DNA from: Pseudisothecium myosuroides
Lineage: Eukaryota; Streptophyta; Bryopsida; Hypnales; Lembophyllaceae
Assembly (NCBI GenBank): GCA_951799445.1
Contig: OX637287.1
Coordinates: forward strand, 42,313,724-42,377,723
Length of the DNA: 64,000 bases
Direction of reading: 5' to 3'
The position numbers and the translations under genes are program-made. Below, in pieces: positions 36,234 through 50,200 of the stretch (its first letter is position 1; every line of letters starts with the position of its first letter). The notes beneath the pieces were generated by a model. The model searched no databases and was not told the DNA's origin. It saw only the letters and a list, made by a program, of their open reading frames with translations.

Positions 36234-36463
36234 ATAGAAAGATAATTTGTCATCCATTGGCCGCTTTTTGGCTTTCATTTCTTTATGCAAGGTTAAAGGG
36301 CTTTGGGGTCAATCAGCCAATTTGTCATAACAAAATATCAAAATGAGCCAAAAATGTACCCAATATAGTAAACTTTAACAAACTAATGAGAAAACCCCAA
36401 ACTATTCTAATAAATAAAGGCTATCAATTGCTGAAAGCTAAAGCTATTTGCTAGTTTTGAAAC

Positions 36464-36679
36464 TGTTAAGAAACGTAGTGTGAACGCTCCCCATAATGCA
36501 TGGTGGTTTAGTCAACAAAGTAGTTGATACTATTTCCTAGCCAATATGGAGAGAGTACTATTGATCGTCTCTCTCCTTTTGTATATACTTCCATTCTTCA
36601 ATGTTAGTGGTATTCTTTTCTCTTGCATACTTTGGTATTTTATATTTTGAGCTTTTGTATTCGTTTATTATACTCAACA
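36464..36679 (+). repeat. Copia 5' LTR
   Basis: 216 bp, TGTTAAGAAACG to ATACTCAACA. It contains TTTTGTATATACTTCC, a possible TATA region. Confidence 0.95.
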
Positions 36680-36692
36680 CGTTATCAGCACA
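36680..36692 (+). other. Copia primer-binding-site-like sequence
   Basis: CGTTATCAGCAC directly follows the LTR. It resembles the TATCAG-containing primer sites complementary to plant initiator methionine tRNA, though the match is partial. Confidence 0.55.
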
Positions 36693-37573
36693 CTCTTAAG
36701 TTTTTTATTAGTACATTTTGTTTGCAATTTTTAACTTCCAATTTAGATTTTGCTTTTAAGAAGGCTTTGCAACCTTCCTGTGCTCTCTACTCCCTATTCT
36801 GTTTTGGTTGCAGCTCCCTGTTCTGTTTTCAGTTGCAACTCCTTGTATTGTTTCGGTGGCAGCTCCCTTTCCCCATGCTGGCCTGTCTCCCTTTGCTGTG
36901 ACGCCCTGAAGCCCCTCCCTGCTAGTCGCCGTACTACTCTTGTAGGCCGCAGCACTTCCTCGCCGCAGAGGCTCCACTCCTGCCGATTCCCCCCCTTGGC
37001 AAATTTTCTTCCTTGCGCCACTTACTCCTTCCTTCATCCTTGCCTGTTGGCTCTCTCCTCGCCTACTTACGCTACCCTTCTTCTTTCTTTCCACACTCCC
37101 TTGCTTCCCTTCGCCTCCAATTTTCCTCTTCAAGCCTCCATTGCCGCTTCGCCCTCCATCTACCTCTCCAAACCCCAACCATTTTAATTTTGGTTTTAGT
37201 TTTTAAATTTTAAATTTTAAATTAATTTTTTTTTTTTTTTTTCTTAAAAGTACAATTAAAATTTTATATTTTTTTAATCCTTATTTACATCTTTTTCTTT
37301 ACCATTACATTTTCTTTTTCTTTACTATTATCTTATCTTTATCTTATCTTTATCTTTATCTTTATGTATACTTTTACTTTTACTTTTACATATACTTTTA
37401 CTTTTTAAACTTTTATTTTTACTTTTATTTTATTTTAAATTTAAACTTAAACTTTAATTTTATTTCATCTTTATCTTTATCTTTATCCCCAATTTCATCT
37501 TTATCTTTCTATTCAAAGTCTAATTTCCTTTTCAAACCCTAATTTCTCCCCGAAGCCATTTTCATTTTACAAC
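36693..37573 (+). other. Copia leader, pyrimidine- and repeat-rich
   Basis: Untranslated leader: a CT-rich, GC-higher part (about 36770-37190), then T-rich DNA with repeated CTTTAT and CTTTTA words (37320-37510). Open frames on both strands here are byproducts of composition. Confidence 0.7.
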
Positions 37574-40500
37574 ATGACTACTTCAACTTCTTCTGTTGCT
37601 ACATCTACAACTATTTCGGTGTCTGCTACTATTATTAAGCCACCGAGGTTTCAGCCTCTTCTTTTTACACCACTGGCAGCTGACGGCAGCAATTATTTAT
37701 TATAGGCGAGGACAGTCAAAGCACATATATTTGCCCATGGATTATCAGACGCTATTGCTTTTGACACTATTCCCACAGTAAGTGCCACTGCTCCTGCTGC
37801 CACAGGTCCTATTGTTCCTCCTGCTACTGTTTCTGCTTCCATTTTGTGGAAAGCTTTACTTTTGCTGCGTCGCCATGTTGTTCCTTCCTTACAGCATCAA
37901 TACTTAGAGATAGAAAAACCAGATGAGCTTTGGCAAAAGCTCAAAGCTCATTTTGACCATCAGAAAACAATGTTCCTTCCTACTGCTCTCCATGACTGGA
38001 CGCATTTACGAGTATTGGATTTTCCAACACTTTTTGCTTTTAATAATGAGCTTTACCGCATCATATCGCAATTACGATTATATGGTCAAGCCATTACCGA
38101 ATAGGAAATGATTGAGAAAACCCTCTCAACATTTCTACCAGTTTCTGCTGTACTTGCCCGGCAGTATCGAAATATGAAATTTGATAATCACTCAGATCTC
38201 ATGTCTATGATACTTTTTACTGAAAAGCAAAACGAGATACTTCTGCGCAATGCAGAGGCCCGCCCTATTGGGACTACAGTTCCTGAGTCTCATGCTGTCA
38301 AGGTTTCTAATTTCAAACCTAAGACACAAAAATTTAAGAAACATTGTTATAAACAGTCCGGTAGTCATAGTCATGCGCACAAAAAGAATACCAATTCTTC
38401 TTCTCACAACCATGGTAAGCGTCAGTTAGAGACGCATATTTGCCACAAATGTGGTAGAGTTGGCCATTTGGCAAATGTTTGCCGTACATCAGACTATTTT
38501 GTCAAGATGTTCCAAGAAAACAAGAAACTTTGAGCTCAGGGTCGTGAAACTCATACCATGGATGCGTCTATAGACCCATTTGGAACTGAAGATATTGAAA
38601 CACATGTTGCTGAGGATACCTCCACTGGTGAGTCTTGTGATGCGCTTCTTGACTCTGCAACTACACATACTATTTTGCAGAATAAATTTTTTTTTAATGT
38701 TGATAATCTTTCAACTTGGTAAACCAGAAATTTAATAACTATGGCTGGATCGAATGTGTTTCGTTTTCAGGAGGGACCTGCAAAGGTGATTTTGCCTGAG
38801 GGCACCACCATAACATGCATGCGTGCTATGTTTTCTCCCTCTGCGCCTCGAAGCCTGATCAGCTATCGGAATATCCGCACCAATGGTTTTCATCTCTCGA
38901 CCAAAACTGTAGATAGGCGAGAGGCTCTGGTTTTTATACAAAACAATAAAGTAGTGGAAACAGCCTTTGCTGCGGCAAGTGGCTTGTATCGGATTCCAAT
39001 CCGACCACCAATTGTATCTAGTTTTGCTTTATCTTCTAAAGATAATAAAATTTCACTGTGGCATGGAAGACTGGGTCATCCAGGTTCCACTTTATTTCGG
39101 AAAATTCTTCCATGTGTTCTTGGTCATAATTTGCAGCCAGCTAATGTAAATTCAATGACATTATGCCAAGCATGTGTGCAAGGCAAACTGATTGCCAGAC
39201 CATCTATATGAAAGCTGCCCAGTGAATTACCACCTATGCTTTCAAGACTGCATGGTGACATTTGTAATCCTATAACACCTATGTCTGGACCATTTCGGTA
39301 CTTTTTAGTTTTGGTTGATGCAGCAGGCAGACAATCTCATGTCTCCTTACTATCAACCAGAAATTTGGCTTTTGCCAATTTACTTTCCATGTTTATCCGC
39401 TTCAAGGCTCATTTTTCTGATTACCCAATCAAAACGCTTCGGATGGATAATGCCCAAGAATTCCGATCCAAATCTTTTGAAGATTATTATACTGCCACTG
39501 GGATTGATTTGACATATTCAGTTCTGTATGAATATGCTCAAAATGGATTTGCAGAGTCTTTCATCAAGCGAATCCAACTTATTACAAGGCCTTTGCTTTT
39601 ACATGCAAATTTGCCCGCATATATGTGGGGTCATGCAGTTCTACATGCTGCAATTTTAATTCGACTTCATCCTTCATCTGTGGAGATTGTTTCTTTTCAA
39701 GAACTTCTTTCAGGGCGAGCTCCTAATGTATCTCATTTGCGAGTATTTGGATGCCATATTTGGATTTCAATTGCAGAACCTCAACGTCATACTATTGGCG
39801 CTCATTGCCAAGAAGGCATCTATATTGGATTCGACTCTCCTAATATTATTCGTTATATTAACTCTTCTACTGGTACACTACTTCGTGCGCGTTTTGTCAA
39901 CTGTCGTTTTGAAGAAGACATATTTTTAGCTTTGAAAGGAGCAATTTCTCTTCAACAAATTCCTACTAGTCTTACTTTTCAAGCACTTCAAACATTTACT
40001 TCCAATTCTGATCCACGAACATCTTTGACCGAAAGTGAAGTTGCGAAAATTTTGCATTTACAAAAGATTGCAAATCAGACACCTGATGGATTCAATGACA
40101 CACCAAGAATTACTAAAATTCCATTGAATGAAGCTCAAAATCTTCCTGCACAAGTTTTTGTACCAGAAACAACAACCATTCCTATTCCTCAATCTATGGC
40201 CAAACGGACTTGTGGACCCGATAAGCAACCAAGCAAACGCAAGGCAATCTTTGATGCTGCTAATCCTTCTCTACCTACAGCAACCATTGCCGATTTTACT
40301 CATCCATCTATTTCTAAAGAAGAAATGTCTAAGGTGAACACAAAATTATCTGTGATGTACTGCAGTACTGGTTACGTATGGGACCGAGCCAATATTGATA
40401 TAGATGAACCATTCATTTCTATGGTTGTAGAAAATCTTTCTTGCGAGGAAAATGATCCCGAACCGCTTTGTGTTGAAGATGCGATGAATCGCTCTGATTG

Positions 40501-42088
40501 GCTCAAGTGGAAAGCTGCTATTGAGGAGGAGTATGATTCTTTGCGCAAGAGACAAGTCTTTGGATCTATCGTGAATAATCTCAATTCACGACCTCTTGGA
40601 TACAAACTCGTTTTTGTACGCAAACAAAATGACAAAGGTCAGATTATTCGCTACAAGGTTCGTCTTGTTGCTCAAGGATTCACACAGAAGTTTGGCATTG
40701 ATTATGATATCACATATTTTTCAGTTATGGATACTATTATTTTTTAATATCTTCTTGGAATGGCGGTACACACGATCCTTGAGATAACGCTTATGGATGT
40801 TGTTACTGCTTATCTATATGGCTCACTTCATACTAATATATATATATATATGAAAGTCCCGCCTGGCCTTAAATCTACAAATCCAAGTCCAACTATTTCA
40901 GGCAAATATCGTGGCGTTAAATTACAACGTGCACTATATGGTCTCAAACAATCTGGATGCATGTGGTATCAACGCCTACGACAATTTCTTATTGAGAATC
41001 ATTTTATTAATGATGCATTGCTTCTATGTCTCTTTATCAGACGAGACAAAGATGATTTCGTCATCATTGCTGTTTATGTTGATGATTTGAACCTTATAGG
41101 TACCAAATCTGCATGTATTGCAGCTACTCAGCTTCTTGTTCGTGAGTTTGAAATGAAGGTACTTGGAAAAACTACTTTTTGTATTGGTTTACAAGTTCAT
41201 CATTTGAAAGACGGTAGCATTTTTCTTTCTCAAACGACATACATCAATCGAATCCTAAAAAGATTCAACATGTTCGATGCATATCCTCTATCATCACCTA
41301 TGATAGGTCGAAGTTATAAGGGTGAAGATCTTTACCGTCCTTGCGAGGAGGAGGAGGAAACATTGGGTGAAAACTATCCATACCTCGCTGCGGTCGAAGC
41401 ACTTTTATACTTAGCTACGTCTACAAGGCCTGATATTGCATTTGCAGTTAGTGTTCTTGCAAGGCATAGCGCTCGTCTTACACTTCGACATTGGAATGGC
41501 ACCAAACATCTTTTCCGTTATTTGAAAGGAACTGAAGATTTGGGACTACAGTATACTTGATCTCTAGATCGAACATTGGTTGGATATGCTGATGCTGGAT
41601 ATAGATCAGATCCTGCAACATCCAAATCTCAAACAAGTTATGTTTTCTTACGACATGGAGCTGCAGTATCTTGGAAATCAGTAAAGCAAACTATCACTGC
41701 AACATCATCTAATCATACAGAAATTATTGCTTTACATGAAGCATCTCGAGAGTGCATCTGATTAAGATCGATTGACAAGTTCATTCGAACCAACTGTGGA
41801 TTATTTTATGATAACTCTCCAACTGTTCTATACGAAAACAATAGTGCTTGTATTACTCAAATGCAAGCAGGTTTTATTAAAGGTGATCGCACAAAATATA
41901 TTCATCCAAAATATTTCACCTATACAAATGATTTGATTACAGACAAGGTACTTGACATTAAGAAAATTGCATCAGCAGATAATCTTGCTGATCTTTTTAC
42001 CAAGGCTCTTCCATCATCTACTCATCGTCGACTTGTCCATGGCATTGGAATGCGGCGACTTAGTATTTTGGAACAAGAAATTCAATAG
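37574..42088 (+). pseudogene. Copia Gag-Pol polyprotein with eight in-frame stops
   Basis: A single frame of 1505 codons has no frameshift but stops at 37703, 38102, 38531, 38720, 39209, 40745, 41558 and 41759. Gag ends in a zinc knuckle (CHKCGRVGHLANVC, 38441-38482). Protease has LDSATTH at 38648-38668. Integrase has the HGRLGH...CQAC zinc region and catalytic D 39257, D 39446 and E 39554 (35 residues between the last two). Reverse transcriptase carries YVDD at 41075-41086. RNase H follows from 41576. At least two stops replace positions usually tryptophan (37703, 41759), fitting G-to-A decay. Not able to make full polyprotein. Confidence 0.93.
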
Positions 42089-42630
42089 ATTTTCATTATG
42101 AAATTTATTGATCCTTTTGATATCTTTCCATAGATTTTTCCCACTGGGTTTTACTATAAGAATGAATTCATAAAAGAGTTGTACTCTTTTTCCTTCATCT
42201 GTGATTTTATCCTTGAATATAACCAAGGTTTTTCCAGATAAGGTTTTAATGAGGCAACAACCGTAAACTTTTAAGATTACGGGAATTTTCAGATAGAAAA
42301 AGGTGGGGTCGTGGTGAGAACCACGGTTTAGGGTTCAATGCTGGAGCTTGTTAACCATCTTGGGGTGTTCTGCATCTTGTCACATCACAGTTCAGGGGTG
42401 GAATAGCAGGTCGACTGTTATTCCTGCCTCACTAGCATGCCAAGCCGCGAGTTTTCCGAACCAGTCAACGAGGCTGACGAGAATCAAACCGCGGACTGGT
42501 CGGTTGACCACCGACGTATGAAACCAGCCGACCAAGTCCACGACTTGGTGACTCAGTTCGGCATTCAAATGATTTTATTGCCTTCATCGACCAGCCAGTA
42601 TGATTTTATTATTTTATCCATATTATGTCG

Positions 42631-42642
42631 AGCGAGGAGGAG
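42631..42642 (+). other. Copia polypurine tract
   Basis: AGCGAGGAGGAG immediately precedes the 3' LTR, the expected plus-strand priming site. Confidence 0.75.
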
Positions 42643-42858
42643 TGTTAAGAAACGTAGTATGAACGCTCCCCATAATGCATGGTGGTTTAGTCAACAAAGT
42701 AGTTGATACTATTTTCTAGCCAATACGGAGAGAGTACTATTGATCGTCTCTCTCCTTTTGTATATACTTCCATTCTTCAATGTTAGTGGTATTCTTTTCT
42801 CTTGCATACTTTGGTGTTTTATATTTTGAGCTTTTGTTTTCGTTTATTATACTCAACA
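42643..42858 (+). repeat. Copia 3' LTR
   Basis: 216 bp, same ends and length as the 5' LTR; about five substitutions, four of them transitions. Confidence 0.95.
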
Positions 42859-42900
42859 GAAACAAAGTGACTGAGTTCAAACAATATGCTGGTTATGAAA

Positions 42901-44217
42901 TTGCACCTGAAACATGATTTTGCTTTGCCATTTGTCCCATTCATGGTCATATGGCACGACAATAATTTAGTACAATTTTCTTGATTTCCACTGAACCTTA
43001 GCATTACAAAACAGGTGGTAAAGTGGGTAACCCCCAAACCGCTACTTGCTAAAAACTATGCCTATTTACTACTAGTAGACTGGTCAAATTTTCATATGTT
43101 TTTTGTTGGCAAGTAAAAGGAAGTTCCAACACACCAAAAAACACAACATTTGGATGCCATATGCAAAAGTTATAAGGGTGAAAGTTATTTTGGAAAATGT
43201 TCTAGTATCGTTTCTTCAAAATACGTACATATTGATTTTAGAGATGTCCATAGAGTGATGATGGTGGTATTAGATAGGGTGTGATTTTCAGTGTACCCAC
43301 CTTATCTACACATTGAGTACCTGCATTTAGAAGAACAAAATAAAGTAAGATGACAAATAAGAAGTTGAGATGCTTGTTTCTAGTAACTTCCTCAATGTTC
43401 AATACTCTAGTTGAAAAAATGGAAAAACATATAGATATGTCTACACCAAGGAGATATCTTAAAATTTAGAGGGATAAAATAAAAACCAATGTAATGAAGG
43501 ATTGAGATTGGAGGCGAGTATAGTGGTTTTGTTTATCCTTCTTGGACAATGAAATTGATTAGAACCACTAGATTGATTTTTCCGTTATAGCTAATTAGTT
43601 TAAATAGTCTAAACATTGGTTATCTTTTTTATAATTGTATGTCTTCACTTCATCTTCAAGATATAAATCCTATAGAAGTTATGAACCGTATCCATTGACT
43701 TGAATGTAAATACAAAAGAATATAGAGAAGAAAAATTGAATTCTACATCCATCCAAATGTGATCAATATTTTTCTTTTTGGACACCAAAACAAGTCATGC
43801 CAAAAGATAAATACTAAATGTGATTGTGGCAAAGGAAGTTCATTTGCTTACTAAGTAGGTGATACCTATATTGGCAACCAAAAGAAACTAAAACTAAATG
43901 TATATGTTATGGTAAAATATAACATTATTTACTATATGCTCCTTTAGACTTGAAGAAAGAACCAAGATTCTAAAGAAAACACATTGTGAGGTGGCCAACG
44001 CTCCCTAAATTATACTATGGATAATTCCCTAACTTTGAGCCAATAATCTTGGGCCTTCTACATTGTTTTGGAGACCACATGGCCTATTGAACAATGCCAT
44101 GTAGAAAAAGACTGCTTGCTTATTAAGGTGCCTCCAACATTTGGAAGCCGAAAGAAAAAACAATGAACAAGAGTGTGAGAGATTGAAAAAGTGCAATCTC
44201 TTACCTCATGGTAATGT
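42901..44217. other. Intergenic DNA and MLO 3' side
   Basis: No separate gene recognised. The stretch next to 44217 should include the MLO 3' untranslated region; no clear poly(A) signal was chosen. Confidence 0.4.
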
Positions 44218-47200
44218 TCATTTGGTATTGTTGGAGCTTTGCAAAGGATGAGGGACGGGAAGTGTGGCATCATTGGGAGATATGCGGCGTCGAAGCTCGG
44301 AGCCAGGAGTACTAGAAGGAGAGACTCCAAGTTGATGTTTTGATCTTGCATTGGCCATTGTTTGTTGAATGGGATGGAGGGTCTTGCTTCTACCGGACTC
44401 AGTTTGCCTCAACCGTCGTTCCCATACATTTTGGGCTGCTATAGCAACTGATGGATCTAATGGTTGAGGGTCTTCAGTCATATCCCATGTATTTGTTTTC
44501 CTGCCAAGAAAATGGAACACATGAGATTGTATTCAAAATGGGATATTTTACTTGTTGGAAATAAGTTCCTCCATTATAATTTGTATATCCAAAGGTTTAT
44601 GATCTAAATTAAATATTGCATGTTGTGTGCTTTGGCTTGTAGTAGGTGCATGTCACACATAGGTTAACTTCATTTACAACCATTGAAATATAATTGCATA
44701 CCTGTTCTCAGTTCCTTCTTCCATAGCCTTAGTCATAGGTGATGACAAGTTAATGTTTTGATAATCACTTGGCTCCTGGCCTTTGTTAATCAAATTCTCC
44801 CTTGATGATTTTCTATCACCTCGTTTCAACCTTGTCTTTGCGTCCTTGTGCCAAACTTGGAGCACCCTATTAATCCTTGGTGCTACAACAGCCTTCTTAT
44901 AGTTTGAACCCATCTACCCAATTCCACAAATATCATTTCAATCAATTCAATTTGGCTAACTAAGTTGGATTAGTGATACATGACACATATAACATTATAA
45001 AGCAAGTTAGAATGTTTTGCACACGAAATGGTTAAAATACATGGGTATAAGAAAAATATTTTACAACTGAAATAGTCTGAACCTTAAGTATACATAAACC
45101 TATAAGCTGTACTTATTACAACCAAAGACATCCCATTTCCATGGTCTAATACTATTAAGTATCTAGTTTCTTTTTACAAATTGCCTAAACAACCAAAAAG
45201 TAAAACTTCAATGCCCACAATCACATACATGCCAACGATTTATGTCCAATAATCATCTTGAGCCTTTGACACTTGATGGGGTAGGTTGTCCACAATGGCT
45301 AACACATTTACAAAAGTATTAAAGATCATAATCACCAAAAAAAAAGCAAAATTATTCACTTTGAGTCTAGAAATTGGATTGAAGTCAATACCTGGGAAAC
45401 AAGAGAGTAGAGAGGCAAAGTACTGAAGCTAACAAAGAGTTGTATGATTAATCTGCACATTGCATCATTGCTCATGTTTGAATATGTCTGTATTTGTTGA
45501 CAAAATCAATCGTGACATGATCATTTAAACATATTTTCAAAGTACACAAAACCATGCGTACCTTTTTTTTATCTTTAATCATCTCATTTCACCCACCAAA
45601 TTCTCAAAATAACTTACTTCTAACATAGGAATTGAAGCTAGGGAAGGATAGACAACCATCACCCACTTTTCCAAAATATCTGTTATGAACATTTTTTTTT
45701 GTTAATAATCCCTTGATAAGGGTTTACACTTAATGTGGATTTTTCAAATGTCACACTGACTCTCTTTGTAACAAATTTAGTGTGAGTTGAAGGCATGTTT
45801 AGAATTATTTTTTGTGAAGAATTTTGATTGTTAGCAAAGCACTGAACATGAAGACACATACCCGAGAGAAACGCGCGTGTAGAAATATCCCTTATTCTCC
45901 TCTACCAGGCAGGAGTCGATTCCAAATTGCCACTGCATTGATACCGGATGTCAACAACTCATAATCAATTGAATTAAGTCGAGTAGTGAGTCAATTTTTT
46001 TGAAGATCACTCCCAAATCTACAGAGCTTAAAAACACATGCTTTTGAAATTATTTATGGAGGCTTGATAAGAGCCTTACCACTTCCCATATGAACATCGC
46101 CATCTCAAAAGCATCCTACAAAACAACAACAGCCCTTAGGAAGAAGCAATCAGATGATGTAAATTTACATACAAAAGTTAGAGAGATTTCGAGTAGAGGT
46201 TCCAATAAAATTTAAGTTCTTGAAGTTTTTTTAAGAATTTGAACATTTCAAGAACTATAAACAACATAAGGCAAATTTTTCAATGGTAGGTCTCCATCGT
46301 AGAGTCTCCCCATGAAACATAGGAAAACTTTTGCATCACTAATGAATGAAAACCTCTTGTTGAAATTTGTCCAATAACATGACATTAGAAACATGTTATT
46401 TAAACCTCTTGGTTGGTCCTCAGCATAGAGCTAGTATATGATCATTGGTGTCACTTCAGACTCTTTAATAACAATGGTATTCAACTCAACTTTATTATGA
46501 TTACTATCATAACACTCTTCACCAGTCCTACATCTTTCCATATAACTTGAAGGAACATATGTTCTTGCAACACTCGGGCACCTTCACAACTAGGATACAA
46601 TCTAAGAATGAACAGTCTTGTAAAGATTAGCTCCGGCTAGTTCACACAAAGGATGATTCCTTGCTTTGAACCTATCTTCTTGGACCTTCAACATTTTTTG
46701 AAGCCCCACATGCTCTACTAACAATGTTGTGAATATTACGATCATTGCTATTAAAGGGGAGACTTTCTCATGACTAATAATTGGAAAAATGTTTTTAATG
46801 ACGCAGTGCAGAAGCTTCTGAATTGAGTTTTCTTATAAAAACAACAACTAAATTAATGATGAAAGTAGACAATCATACTTGAAAGAGAACTAGGTGGATG
46901 ATGTGGAGGAGTAGTTTGGGTCGATTAAACCAAAAGAGCTCATCACGAGGCTTAAGCTGGGCTCCTTGAAAGGGTCCTGGGAAGGGCAAAACGCCACTGG
47001 ACTCCATTGCCAACGTCGCAACCACATGTTGCAGCTTTGTGCCGATGGCAATTACAATCTGTTTATGCCATTGAATCACTTGTCAAGCACTGATAATTAA
47101 TTGAGACTGCTGCAATATGTAAATTAAACCCCACAAATGAAAGTTTTACTAATGGAGGATCACAACAGACTTTAGATTGCACAAGTTGAAGCAACAACAA

Positions 47201-50200
47201 GCTTTAAAATTCTAACCGATACTCGTGTGTAAAGTAGTGTAGGGTGCTCTAAAAGCGACCACTAACGTAGAGGTACATTTTTCTTTCTTCAATGTACCAA
47301 TAATGTACATTTTAGGAGGTGGGTCGCTTTTAGCAACCATTACGTTTCAACTTCAAAAATTCGTAACTAATTCCACAATGGTTCCGAAAATATGAAACGA
47401 CTAGGTTAGATGCCAATTCCATTTTTCTTCTTCCAAAAATTTGATGAAAATTGTTTCGAAGAGTTTAGTTTCCTTCCAAAAGCAATCAGGTCTTAAAAGG
47501 TCGCTTTAAGAGCACACCTACCTTAACTAAGAGTGAGACAACAAGCTTAGAACAATCCATTACATTTATAACACTTTATGATGCATTTGAAGTATTAAGT
47601 CTTCATTTCACAAGGTAGCTTGAAAGCTTGTTATGTAAGTGTATGACCTAGCATCCATGTAAGCACCGTCACTTCATGGTTCATTCTAGTTACTTGGGCA
47701 AGTATAAAGTTGAAATGAAATAAAACACGATAAAATGATTAAGAAGGATTTTTGTACCAGTTAAGTTGATTTCGTTTGATTTGGAATTTTGTTACCTTTA
47801 CAGGTGTAATGCCTAAATGCCCAAGGCACCAAATTCTGGTGTCGGCAATACTTTGAAGTTAAATAAAACCTAACCAAGTTGCTATTTTTAGCAACTTATA
47901 ATTTTGTAAAATTCTCTTTGAAGTCTAGCTTTAGCTTCAAAAGTCCGATTTTGAAAATGATGGATCATGATTTTTCTACTCAGGATTTTGTGCAAAGGTA
48001 CCCATTGCAATCTTGACTTTCCGTAGTATTGAGGGTTCTTGGAAATGAGCCTCAAATACACTAGATCTTGGAGAAAAAGTCACATTAGAAATTCATTTAA
48101 AAAAATTGTAGAGTAGATTTTGAGAAGCCATAAATTGATTGGGGTTATACATGTCATGCCCTTTAGCCTCATATTTTTTTGGTGACCAACTTTTTAGATT
48201 TGATATGTGAAATAAGGATTGAAAGAATTTCTTGGTTTTAACACCTTCATGTTCAAACATTATAATCTTCAATTCATAAGAGATATTGTTGTGTTTTCTT
48301 TTCCTATGTGATCTTTAACATGTCTAGTTTGAATTTGTACGGTTACAATTCAAAAAAAATTGAAACAACTTATCAATATGTTGGCTTTTTATTCAATTTA
48401 GAGCAAATTTTAGGAAGCTCAAAACAGGCCTTGGGCATTTAGGGGTTAAATTGTCCAAAAGATTGATGTATAAAAGAAAAGTGACACTTACCACTACGGG
48501 GATGAACGATGTCCAAAAGTACAAATTAACCCCTGCAAAATAATATAAAGTTCATCCACACTTAATACAGGGAGTGATGTTAGCAAAGTGAATATTTACA
48601 AGTAGAATAAAGGTATTTGAGCACTGATCATCAATCTCAGAGCTTCATGTTGAAAGTCCATATGAGTACCAACTTGAAACCTATATGGGTCATTGACACC
48701 AAGCTATGACATTGTAATTCCTTTCTTGCTCAAATAGCTCCTTTCTTCTGACGCTTGTAGTCCCAAGTTGCACCTGAATTCATTTCTAACACTCTTTTCA
48801 ATATAGTGTTTACCATTAAGTGCAAAAGAACCCTAATTGTGACAAGGTCCGCTAACGGTACATATTACAACAAGTCATATGTCTTCAAGCTTAGGAGGCT
48901 TTGTGTTTGTACCTTGAACATTGAAGAGCAAGAAGGCTATCACAAATGCCCAAAGCCAAGCACTGCAATAGAAAAGGCGTGTCAAACTAGAATAAAAATA
49001 GAATAAGATAATGTAAAATTTGGATCTCCTATACAAATGTTTAGAATAATCTCTACTAATGTAGATTTTAGGGGTGAACTAGACAATATTCATGCACAAA
49101 AAGTAGGATTCAAAAGTCAAATAGTCTAATAACAAATACTATGACTAGAATCTATACCTTATTCCTACAATCGTTTCAAATTCATCTTCCATACTCCGCA
49201 TCATGTAGTCATGAAAGTTGTATTTAAGTGGTAAGTTGTGGGTCTGCAAAAAGAAGTTCAAAAGTTACAATTGCCAACATCAATATGACTTGGTATTTCA
49301 AGAGTCACAATTGAAGTAAATGTTACTAATAAAGTACATGTTTATAATTCGGTGAATATGAAATATATACAGTAGCTAACAAGTCAAAGCTTATCCAAAG
49401 ATCATCCATTTGGATGAGTATTACAAGCCATATAACATGATCACGGCTTTGAAAATTTATAAGTACTCTTCAACATTCAAATAATATATACTTTAATGTG
49501 TTAAAATCTATTTTATTGAAAAATGAAAACTTTTAATTTAAAAAAATTCTAATGAAAGAAACATCTTGAATGAGAATCATGCTTAAGTGTTAAAGAGTAA
49601 GTACACAACTTACCGTAATGAAGCTAAAGCGAAGCGTGAGGTAGTCAGCTCGAGGAATGTGAAATTGTTGGAAAAAGCATACCTGTTGCAAAGAAGTAAC
49701 TTACATATGAGCATCTTTGAATCCAAATAATAGTATTTAGTGCATAATATATTTTTTTATTATATTATAAGTATATTTAACACACCCTCACTTGCTTTGA
49801 ACTCAAAAAATCTAAACCTTAATGCACTTATTTATATAAGTTGCTATTTTCATCAAGTGGCTAGGGTCCACTATACTTTCCATAGGACCTTTTCACCTTC
49901 AATACCCTAAAGAATGTTAGGTTGTCATGGTTGATCCTCTGCCTTGGCTCCAATCTCTAATGACTGGAAACAATTTGAATTAATCACTTGGAAAAAATAG
50001 AATTGATTGATCTCATACAAACAAAGTTTCATCATGATCTCCTCATATCTCCACTGAATCAATGGAACCTATTTGGCTAACATGCAGTTATTGTTCATCA
50101 TTTTGGAGAAGTAGCCACTTGTTTCTTCAACACTCTTGTAATTTGGGTATTACTTGGAGTGATACTTGGTGATATCTATATCAAAACTAGGTGACACCTA

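Larger units (their letters stand above)
36464..42858 (+). mobile_element. Full-length Ty1/copia retrotransposon
   Basis: It spans 6395 bp from TG to CA, flanked by a perfect 5-bp duplication GAAAC (36459-36463, 42859-42863). The two 216-bp LTRs differ at about 5 positions (about 2.3 percent). The flanking host DNA matches 6400-6640, where the element is absent. Between the LTRs lie a primer-site-like sequence, a pyrimidine-rich leader, one gag-pol frame with eight stops, and a purine tract. The domain order protease, integrase, reverse transcriptase, RNase H defines copia. Confidence 0.95.

Noticed and set aside
36756..37187. Open frames of 140-145 codons on both strands in the copia leader
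   Set aside because: They follow from CT-rich composition, sit between the LTR and the gag start, and show no recognised domain.
48526..48540. TTAACCCCTGCAAAA as another TTAA-element end
   Set aside because: On the minus strand it is the splice acceptor and first codons of MLO exon 10 (GCAG followed by GGGTTAAT); there is no partner end.
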